Positions 34,341 to 41,642 of a stretch of 64,000 bases of DNA are shown piece by piece. The first letter of the stretch is position 1, and each line of letters opens with the position of its first letter. The notes under the pieces were generated by a model, which worked only from the letters and a program-made list of their open reading frames with translations, did not search any database and was not told the DNA's origin. Source of the DNA: Bacteroidales bacterium (GTDB lineage Bacteria > Bacteroidota > Bacteroidia > Bacteroidales > M50B96); contig JAGYLP010000003.1 of assembly GCA_018401015.1 (NCBI GenBank), forward strand, positions 110,583 through 174,582, written 5' to 3'. A program made the position numbers and the translations under genes.

Positions 34341-36897
34341 GTTCCAACTGAACAATCGAATCGCAGGAAAATTGATCCAGGAGTTGGAAAGTATACATAC
34401 CGGGCATTTGCAGGGTATCATTCTGAAAAATAAAATCGGTACCGGAGCATACTTCAGCCAGTACCAAAGTGGTATCGTTCAGCACCGCTTCTACCGAAAT
34501 GGGAGCACTTGTAACAGAACAAACCGAATCGGAAATTTCGACTTGATAGTTGCCACTTAGGCTGACACTTATTTGCGGTAAGGTATCGCCTTCAAGCGGG
34601 ATTTGGTTGAGTAACCATTGGTAATGAACGGGAGTTTGGTTCGAAGTAGCTTCAAGCGCCACGGCACCTCCCTGACAAAACGTGAGCGGACCGTTGGCTG
34701 CCACCGACACACTGAGCGGACAATCAATTTCCAGATTTTTATATAGAACAATTTTATCCTGATAATCGAAACCGAGCATTACGTCCCAATCGCCATCATT
34801 TTCATAATCGACTACTTGCATAGGCTTGAGCATGCTAAGGTTTTCGGCATATAATTCGGGGATGAACCCACTTGTTCCCTCATTTCGGAATAGCCCCCAT
34901 TCAAAGTGGGCAGAATTCGTGAATCCACTGTATCCCGATGAAAAGATAATATCGCGATCGCCATCGTTATCGACATCGAGGACCGAGAACTGGTACAGGT
35001 CGGGATAATGCAAAAGAGTATGACGTTCAAACTGCCAATTACCGAGATTCTCATAAAAATACAAGCTATCGTTGAAGAAATCGATAGCGAGAATATCCGG
35101 ATCGTTGTCATCGTCCCAATCGATTATTTCCATGCTTTGAATCTGGATATTATCGAGGGTTACCAGGCTGAAGGCTCCTCCAAAGTTGGCTGCAATTTTC
35201 AACTGGCTAGAGGTGTAATAGTAAGCAGATAGAGCGAAGTCCATTTGTCCATCGCCATTAAAGTCGGCGCTACGAATAGAGCTACCGGCTCGGAATGAAG
35301 CAGAAATCGGGCTGATGCTAAAGTTTTCATTTCCATCGTTAATCAAGAGTTGTGCTCCGGTGTTTCCCGATTGAGTGTAGAGCCAGTAGCACATCACTGC
35401 TATATCGAGATCGCCGTCGTTATCGACATCGGTAATCCAGAAATCGCGGGGGCCGTTAATATTGGTGCTTATGTGAATGAGCGTAAAGTTGCCAAAGCCG
35501 TCATTTTTCCACCAGGTAATACGGTCGTCGTAATCGGAGGCAGCAATGATATCGAGGTCGCCGTCCTGATCCAAATCGGCCAACCGCACCATGTAGGGTT
35601 CTTCATAGTTCGTAAGCAGGATGTGTGTTTTGAAGATATCGTTCCCCATGTTTTCCATCCATGCGACCATATCTCCATCGTTCGAAACGGCAGCAACATC
35701 CTGGTCGCCATCGCCATCGAGGTCACCCATATCGAATGCACGTGGCGAATCGAACGAAAAGGCGAGTGCATTTTCGGTAAATTGCTGGTTTCCATCATTT
35801 AGATAGACCGCGAGTTTATCGGCCGATCCGTCGATGAGTACAAAATCGAGGTTACCTGTTTGGTCGAGGTCGCCAATTGCCAAACCGGACACACCGACAA
35901 GGTCCTCACCGATAAGTGTTCCTGCCGACAGAGTGTATGATTGCCCGGAGCCAGAGCCCTGGTAGTAATAAATTTCATCGCTGTTATAAGAGGCAGCAAT
36001 CACATCTTTGATTCCATCCTGATTCACATCTTTAACATCGTATGATTCCACCCCGTCGAAGTTTTGATGGATTACGAACTGATTATAGAAATTATATTGG
36101 CCATCGTTTCGGAGCCAAACCAGCACGTCGCTGTTATAGTCGCCCAGGAGGATATCGAAATAGCCATCGTTGTTCATATCGTCGAGGATAATTTCGTGCA
36201 GAACGGAGAATCCACCTTTCAGTGTTTGCATGGTAAACTGATTGGTTCCATCGTTTACGAAAGCTCTAACTTCACTCATGGTAAAGCCGGTATAGGCCCG
36301 TGGGAAAATGATATCCCAATCGCCGTCGCCATGCAAATCGGCAATTTCGAATCGATTAATATACTGACCGATGGTATCGAGTTGCGTAAAATTGCCGGTT
36401 CCATCGTTCACCAGCCAATAAAGCTCATCGGTTTCGACCGAAGTAAACAGAACATCGAGGTCGCCATCGTTATCGATATCGAAGGCTTTCACATCGTATG
36501 GATCCATTACGGAATCGATCAGGATGTGAGGCTGAAACTGGTAATTACCCAGGTTTTCTAACCAAGCAACACCTTCGCCACCATACCAATTGTCGTAACT
36601 AAGAATTACATCGGTATCTCCATCGTTTTCCCAATCGACAAAATCGAATCGCCGGAAGTAACTAAGCGTGTCGCCGATGGAATGTTTAACGAATTCACCA
36701 CTAGGAGAATTTTCATAAATGAGAAATTCTTCCAGCCCTGAAACCCAAATATCGATGAGGCTATCGTTATTGGCATCGAGCAAGGCCAAATCGGAAGGCG
36801 ATTCAAGGTGTTGGGTAATGTTGACGACTGCGAAGTCTTGAGCGAATAATGGGGGAAAGGCCATCAGGCTTAAAAGAATAATCAGCAGTTTCTTCAT
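33892..36897 (-). CDS. FG-GAP/VCBS repeat surface protein, N-terminal part (frameshifted)
   Basis: A 1001-codon frame with a signal peptide (residues 1-19, 'LLIILLSLMAFPPLFAQ'). More than ten FG-GAP/VCBS blade repeats carry calcium-binding Asp/Asn loops ('DIDNDGDLDVLF', 'DLDGDGDQDVAAV', 'DVDNDGDRDIIF') and build one or two beta-propellers up to about residue 760. An Ig-like module ('GGAVALEATSNQTPVHYQWLL') and the first of the 102-residue repeats follow. The frame is lost near 33985, where 'ETICSGG' runs into foreign residues. It is probably one gene of about 1,480 codons with the downstream frame. Likely a large surface protein; the ligand is unknown. Confidence 0.85.
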   Translation of the reverse strand: MKKLLIILLSLMAFPPLFAQDFAVVNITQHLESPSDLALLDANNDSLIDIWVSGLEEFLIYENSPSGEFVKHSIGDTLSYFRRFDFVDWENDGDTDVILSYDNWYGGEGVAWLENLGNYQFQPHILIDSVMDPYDVKAFDIDNDGDLDVLFTSVETDELYWLVNDGTGNFTQLDTIGQYINRFEIADLHGDGDWDIIFPRAYTGFTMSEVRAFVNDGTNQFTMQTLKGGFSVLHEIILDDMNNDGYFDILLGDYNSDVLVWLRNDGQYNFYNQFVIHQNFDGVESYDVKDVNQDGIKDVIAASYNSDEIYYYQGSGSGQSYTLSAGTLIGEDLVGVSGLAIGDLDQTGNLDFVLIDGSADKLAVYLNDGNQQFTENALAFSFDSPRAFDMGDLDGDGDQDVAAVSNDGDMVAWMENMGNDIFKTHILLTNYEEPYMVRLADLDQDGDLDIIAASDYDDRITWWKNDGFGNFTLIHISTNINGPRDFWITDVDNDGDLDIAVMCYWLYTQSGNTGAQLLINDGNENFSISPISASFRAGSSIRSADFNGDGQMDFALSAYYYTSSQLKIAANFGGAFSLVTLDNIQIQSMEIIDWDDDNDPDILAIDFFNDSLYFYENLGNWQFERHTLLHYPDLYQFSVLDVDNDGDRDIIFSSGYSGFTNSAHFEWGLFRNEGTSGFIPELYAENLSMLKPMQVVDYENDGDWDVMLGFDYQDKIVLYKNLEIDCPLSVSVAANGPLTFCQGGAVALEATSNQTPVHYQWLLNQIPLEGDTLPQISVSLSGNYQVEISDSVCSVTSAPISVEAVLNDTTLVLAEVCSGTDFIFQNDTLQMPGMYTFQLLDQFSCDSIVQLELVYHPVDTTVVVESICSGDTLNYLGTAYTQGGQYEILLQNQFQCDSLIQLELSDNPVYASVEALSLCEGTAYDFHGQQLTQAGTYQAYFTTTAGCDSVFELELNYHPVDTTVLVETICSGGDVIITWELPTRKCGYEIPPTESAFHVIA

Positions 36898-37233
36898 GAA
36901 ATACGAACGTTTTTAAAAAGTGAGTGAAAAGTTGCAAAAGGAAAGGTCTAAAGTCATCCTATCAGAAAGCGTAAAAGTAGAAAGCCCTCTGTAAGAATTA
37001 AAACCCGATGGAGCTTTTTTTTATGTTGTTCAATCTTTTTCAAAGCACGAGCAATGTACGGAACACAAAAGCCTCTACAACAAGCAAATGCGAAATACCT
37101 GAATCAACTTAGGGGGTTAATTTTTCAGGTACAAAAAGCATTTCAATAAATTAAGACATGCTTAATGCACGAAGAGCTCTGTGCCACTTCATTTGCGCTT
37201 TAAAAAACATTGCTAACAACAAATGTGGACTAC
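36898..37233. other. Divergent gap upstream of two genes
   Basis: 336 AT-rich bases between the repeat-protein and PHP-glycosyltransferase start codons. It must hold both promoters. The best candidate for the rightward gene is TTCATTTG near 37188-37195, one mismatch from the -7 consensus. I see no gene or repeat. Confidence 0.4.
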
Positions 37234-39996
37234 ATGAGCCAACAACCATCCTTCCGGGAAAGCATTCATGATTCCTTTCAACACTTTTTAAAAGAACAGG
37301 AAGATTTACTCCCCCGCCACAATTACCTTAAAATCGACTTGCATTGTCACGACCACCGGAGCTCGGTGCCCGACGAGTTACTGGGCCGCTTACTAAATGT
37401 GCCTGAAACCTGGCTACCTACCAAAGAGTTGGTGAAAACCCTTCAGAAACAAAAGACCGATTTAATTACGATTACCAATCACAACAATGCCACCAGTTGT
37501 TTTGAATTGAAAGAGCAAGGCATGGATGTTTTGGTAGGGACCGAATTTACCTGCCATATTCCCGAATATGGCGTTAGCATTCATGTTCTGGCCTATGGTT
37601 TTAATCGGGAGCAAGAAGATATTTTGAATGATTTGCGTTACAATGTGTACGATTTTTTGCGTTTTTGTAAGGAGGAAGAAATTCCGACTATTTGGGCGCA
37701 TCCCTTGTATTTTTATAGTCCCGGAGGAATTCCTCCCATGGAGTTTTTTCACAAGATGGTCTTGGTTTTTGAGCGCTTCGAGGTGATTAATGGTCAGCGC
37801 GACAGTTGGCAAAACCTGCTCGTTAAATCCTGGTTGGAGAGCTACACTCATGAACAGCTCGATCGCTTAGCCGAGAAGTTTGCTATACAGCGAGAAGACT
37901 TTTGCATTGATCCTTATCGGAAAGCATTTTTTGCGGGCTCCGACAGCCACATGGGCCTGTTTGCCGGTACAACGGGAACCTACCTGATCATCGATAAATT
38001 AGCTGAACGGCGACAAAAGACCCCATTGAGCGATTTGGCGAAAGAAGCAATTTTGATGGGCAATTCAGCTGTTTTTGGCACCCATCAAACGAATGAAAAG
38101 CTCAACATGGCCTTTGTTGATTATTTCCTGCAAGTTGCTCAATTTAAAAAGGATCCGGGACTAATCCGATTGCTTTTGCACAAAGGCGATTATCAGGATA
38201 AATTATTGGCTTTGCTCATCTCGAATGCCGTTACCGAATTACAGTTTCACGGCATGACCATGCGGTTTGTGAAGGCTTTTCACAAAGCATTCCGCGGAAA
38301 ACGCAATTTAAACCCCGAGCGGTTCATTTTTAATCAGGCATACCGCGACATCTTAAAGCAATCGAAAGTATTAGGACAATCGGCCAATGAATCGGGCGAA
38401 GCTCAATTGTATGGCATCAAAGAGACCATCGATAAAGTATACGAAACCCTGAGTGATTTGTTCTTCAAGCGTTTAGAAAGAAAGCTTGAGTATATCAAAC
38501 GAAAAACCAAGAAAAAGCCTATCGATCCGGTTCAATTACTATCAACCCTTGAATTACCGGCTGACATTCGACACTATTTCAAGCCTGAAAAAAAGTACTT
38601 CGGAAGTACCCATCGGCAATATCCTTTGATTCGCTTATTGGATGGATTATCTTTTCCTTTTTTGGCTTCGAACCTCCTTTTAGCTGCTGAGTTCACCAGC
38701 ACAAAGGTCTTGTTTAACAATCGGAAACTATTGAACGAATTCGCCGAAAATTTAGGACAGCATCAACATCCGAAGCGCATTTTATGGTTAACCGACACAT
38801 TCGACGATAAAAACGGCGTAGCCTTGGTACTGCAAAGTATGCTGAAAGAAGTTCAGTCCTACGAATTGCCAATCGATTTTCTGGTATGTAGCCATGAGGT
38901 GGAACCCGATGCCCATTTATTTGTTGTAAAACCCCGCATGGAATTCGAAACCTCGCTATATCCGAATCAACGCATTCGAATTCCCGACATGAAAGAGATT
39001 CATCGTTTATTTCAAAACGGCGAATACGATCAGGTAATTTGTTCCACCGAAGGATTTATGGGATTTGCTGCTTTGTATTTGAAGCAAGCCTTTACTGTAC
39101 CTGCCAGTTTTTTCATGCACACCGATTGGCTTCAATTTGCCAAGGATTCCGGTAAGATGAATCAGAAGAACCTCGACAAGCTACGAAGGATTTTAAGGGA
39201 ATTTTACAAACAATTCGATTCAGTATTCGTGTTAAATAGCGAGCATCGCAACTGGCTGGCATCGGCCGAGATGATGGTCGATCGAGATAAAATCTTTCAA
39301 ACCGCACATTGGGTTGAAGCCTATTTTGCACCCCGAGGATCGAAGAAAAAGGAACTGTTCGGCTTGGAAGAGGATGAACCGGTTCTGCTCTTTTCCGGCC
39401 GCTTATCGCGGGAAAAAGGGGTATTCGATGTAGTAGAAATTTATCGCGGGTTGCAAAAACGCTTGCCCAAATTACGCTTGGTCATTGCTGGTACAGGACC
39501 CATGGAAACCGAACTGAAAGAGCAGCTTCCAACAGCCATCTTTACCGGGTGGTTAGCCCACGATCAAATGCCCGAATTATACTCATCGGCCGATTTACTG
39601 CTCCTGCCATCGCGATTCGACACGTTCAGTGTGGTAGTGCTCGAAGCCATGAGTTGTGGTTTACCCGTAGCAGCCTACCCCGCAAAAGGACCGAAAGAAA
39701 TCATTCAATCGAATAGCAATGGTTTCCTGGCGAAAGATATTCCGAACATGATTAGTCAGATAACGCTATATTTTCTCGATGACGAATTACAAGAGCAGGT
39801 TAAAATGAAAGCGTTAAAACGTGCGGGAGAATTCGACAAGAAAAAGATTTTGCAGCAATTTTTAAAGGACTTAGGGGTTTCGTCGAATCCTGTTCCGATT
39901 GTACCTGGCGAGGTAAATCATCGAGAGAAAAAGGAGTACCGGAATGGGAAGAAGCCAGTAAAAATCGTCGAAAAACTTCAGAACAAGGTCTTTTAA
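37234..39996 (+). CDS. PHP-domain phosphoesterase fused to a family 4 glycosyltransferase
   Basis: The frame opens at a TTG at 37210; the ATG at 37234 is the likelier start (920 residues). Residues about 30-290 form a PHP metal-dependent phosphoesterase domain: 'IDLHCHDH' (motif I), 'ITITNHNNATS' (motif II, Asn where Asp is usual), 'PTIWAHPLYF' (motif III) and 'FFAGSDSHMGLF' (motif IV). From about residue 500 there is a GT-B glycosyltransferase: 'VLLFSGRLSREKGVFDVVE', 'LRLVIAGTGPMETELKEQ' and 'VVLEAMSCGLPVAAYP', the last containing the E-x7-E-like nucleotide-sugar site. It probably transfers a sugar to a lipid or glycan; the PHP part may hydrolyse a phosphate linkage. The 3' end overlaps the opposing DedA-like gene by 126 bases. 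Confidence 0.88.
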   Translation: MSQQPSFRESIHDSFQHFLKEQEDLLPRHNYLKIDLHCHDHRSSVPDELLGRLLNVPETWLPTKELVKTLQKQKTDLITITNHNNATSCFELKEQGMDVLVGTEFTCHIPEYGVSIHVLAYGFNREQEDILNDLRYNVYDFLRFCKEEEIPTIWAHPLYFYSPGGIPPMEFFHKMVLVFERFEVINGQRDSWQNLLVKSWLESYTHEQLDRLAEKFAIQREDFCIDPYRKAFFAGSDSHMGLFAGTTGTYLIIDKLAERRQKTPLSDLAKEAILMGNSAVFGTHQTNEKLNMAFVDYFLQVAQFKKDPGLIRLLLHKGDYQDKLLALLISNAVTELQFHGMTMRFVKAFHKAFRGKRNLNPERFIFNQAYRDILKQSKVLGQSANESGEAQLYGIKETIDKVYETLSDLFFKRLERKLEYIKRKTKKKPIDPVQLLSTLELPADIRHYFKPEKKYFGSTHRQYPLIRLLDGLSFPFLASNLLLAAEFTSTKVLFNNRKLLNEFAENLGQHQHPKRILWLTDTFDDKNGVALVLQSMLKEVQSYELPIDFLVCSHEVEPDAHLFVVKPRMEFETSLYPNQRIRIPDMKEIHRLFQNGEYDQVICSTEGFMGFAALYLKQAFTVPASFFMHTDWLQFAKDSGKMNQKNLDKLRRILREFYKQFDSVFVLNSEHRNWLASAEMMVDRDKIFQTAHWVEAYFAPRGSKKKELFGLEEDEPVLLFSGRLSREKGVFDVVEIYRGLQKRLPKLRLVIAGTGPMETELKEQLPTAIFTGWLAHDQMPELYSSADLLLLPSRFDTFSVVVLEAMSCGLPVAAYPAKGPKEIIQSNSNGFLAKDIPNMISQITLYFLDDELQEQVKMKALKRAGEFDKKKILQQFLKDLGVSSNPVPIVPGEVNHREKKEYRNGKKPVKIVEKLQNKVF

Positions 39997-40416
39997 ATTC
40001 ATCACCAACAGGCCTAAGGCGATGGTCCATAACAAAATGGAAATAAAGCTGAAGCTTAAAAATTTTCGTGCCGAAGGATAATACATTCCCATTGCCACCA
40101 GGCTTGGGATGCGTAATCCGTACCAATAGCGGTAAGTAAAAGCCACCGAGGGGTTACTCACCACCGAGCGAATCGACAGGAACGCCTTGGTGGAAAACAT
40201 TTGAGGGAAACGACGCTTTAAAAAATTGTGACCGTATCGTCCGGAAAAGAATAAGGTCCAATCGGTTAGCAGGGTGGCGACGAACGCCATGAGCATGATT
40301 TGCAAGGAGCTCAAATCGAGCAGATGAGTGGAGAGCAAACCAGTTGTGTAGGATAGCTCTCCCTCCATCATCATACTAAAGAATAAACCGGAAAGAATTA
40401 AAATACGATCGAACAT
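39871..40416 (-). CDS. DedA-like (VTT domain) membrane protein
   Basis: A 181-residue inner-membrane protein with four to five hydrophobic segments. The pattern 'GLFFSMMMEGELSYTTGLL' with an acidic Glu in the first re-entrant segment and 'GRYGHNFLKRRFP' after the second resembles the DedA/VTT family. 'YWYGLRIPSLVAMGM' matches the family's conserved Arg-containing FxGR-like site loosely. DedA proteins are thought to flip membrane phospholipids or undecaprenyl phosphate. The last helix ('WLLPIPVLLFLSMIYLA') is encoded within the 126-base antisense overlap with the glycosyltransferase. It lies 26 bases after the phytase gene stop, same strand. Confidence 0.72.
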   Translation of the reverse strand: MFDRILILSGLFFSMMMEGELSYTTGLLSTHLLDLSSLQIMLMAFVATLLTDWTLFFSGRYGHNFLKRRFPQMFSTKAFLSIRSVVSNPSVAFTYRYWYGLRIPSLVAMGMYYPSARKFLSFSFISILLWTIALGLLVMNLKDLVLKFFDDFYWLLPIPVLLFLSMIYLARYNRNRIRRNP

Positions 40417-40442
40417 GGCTTTGAGTAAACCACAAAGAAAGC

Positions 40443-41606
40443 TTAAAGTTCTTGTTCTTCGAGAATCCCCAATAGACCTTTGAGCGAAAGAATCTTAAAA
40501 TTTTGAGGAGCCAGCTCGTCTTCTGCAAAATTATATCCATCCTGCACCACGAGTATTCCCTCCGGAAAAATATCCGATACATAACCGGTGTAAATTTCGA
40601 GGCCATCGGTTTCTTCTACCCCGTCGATACCCGTTTGGGAAGCTTCAATTTTAAAACTAAAGCGATAAGCCGGTTGATTGCCTAATTCAAAAACCGCATA
40701 ACTAAAATTACCTTGCGAGCTGGCTACTAAAAAGGAACGCGATTGATAGGAAAACAAAGCTAGTCCCTCGATATCGTAACTAATAGCTTCGTTCTCTTCG
40801 CCCGAATTCGTGAATCGACTTGGTTGATTCAATTGATTGGAATCCAACCCAAAACAATAAATCCCATCCTCTTCTACACCAACATAAAGTTTCTTCGAGT
40901 AATCGTCGGCAACCATTCCTTCGGGTTGATTCGCAAAGGAGTAAGCGGTTAGAAATTCGTAATCCAACGAATCAGCACTTAAAATTTCATAGCCTTCTAC
41001 TCGTCCGCCTTTGCCATTCACCCACACCACAAAGCGATTTTCTTCCGATGGTGCATAAAGGCAAAGTCCGTAAACTTCATCGACTTGGGTGGGAATACTC
41101 AAGCATTCGTTCGACAATGAATCGGTCTTAGGATGGTACAAATAAATAGCGATGCTGTTTTTATCGCGGTTACTACCCGCTACCAAAACCAGCGTATCCT
41201 TTTTCCAAACAAATCCGGAGCGCAGATCCACGTTATTGATTCGTCCGGCAGCTACAAATTGCAATTCCTCTCCCGTCAGGTTATATAGGTGAAGTCCGGC
41301 TTTTTTATTCGTGCCAATAAGGCGACTTTGAGCCGGATTGGCTGAGTTTATCCAGATAGCGGGATCATCGGCTGCATCATCGTTCTTTTCGGCCCCAACC
41401 GGATCTGTTTCAACCTCGGGGACCAGGCTCCATTCGATTAAATCCTGTTTCAGTTTCGATTCCTGAAAATCGACATCAGTCTCGAGCGACCAGGCGGAAA
41501 CGAGCGAATCGGCGATGTTTGAATCTCTTTGCGTGTTGTTTCCCGATGGAGAGCAGGCTATAACCAGGATTGGCATTAGCAGTAGTAGAAAAACATTTAT
41601 TTTCAT
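40443..41606 (-). CDS. Beta-propeller phytase, lipoprotein
   Basis: A 387-residue protein with a lipoprotein signal ('LLLMPILVIACS', Cys about residue 18). It carries the 3-phytase/beta-propeller features 'NDDAADDPAIWINSANPAQS' (about 73-92), 'IGTNKKAGLHLYNLTGEE', 'GRINNVDLRSGF', 'VYGLCLYAPSE', 'PEGMVADDYSKKLYVGVEEDG' in part, and 'GDxxxYDIEGLALF'-like sequence. Acidic loops would bind calcium and phosphate. It releases phosphate from inositol hexakisphosphate at the outer surface or in the periplasm. The TonB receptor gene lies 36 bases upstream on the same strand; receptor-phytase pairs are widespread in aquatic bacteria, so I infer phytate scavenging. Confidence 0.9.
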   Translation of the reverse strand: MKINVFLLLLMPILVIACSPSGNNTQRDSNIADSLVSAWSLETDVDFQESKLKQDLIEWSLVPEVETDPVGAEKNDDAADDPAIWINSANPAQSRLIGTNKKAGLHLYNLTGEELQFVAAGRINNVDLRSGFVWKKDTLVLVAGSNRDKNSIAIYLYHPKTDSLSNECLSIPTQVDEVYGLCLYAPSEENRFVVWVNGKGGRVEGYEILSADSLDYEFLTAYSFANQPEGMVADDYSKKLYVGVEEDGIYCFGLDSNQLNQPSRFTNSGEENEAISYDIEGLALFSYQSRSFLVASSQGNFSYAVFELGNQPAYRFSFKIEASQTGIDGVEETDGLEIYTGYVSDIFPEGILVVQDGYNFAEDELAPQNFKILSLKGLLGILEEQEL

Positions 41607-41642
41607 AGATTATTCCTTATTAACAAATTAATTTTCAATTGA

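Noticed and set aside
35350..35802. 150-residue ORF antisense to the FG-GAP repeats
   Set aside because: Complement of the repeated Asp-Gly codons (Ile/Val-rich pattern); no start context.
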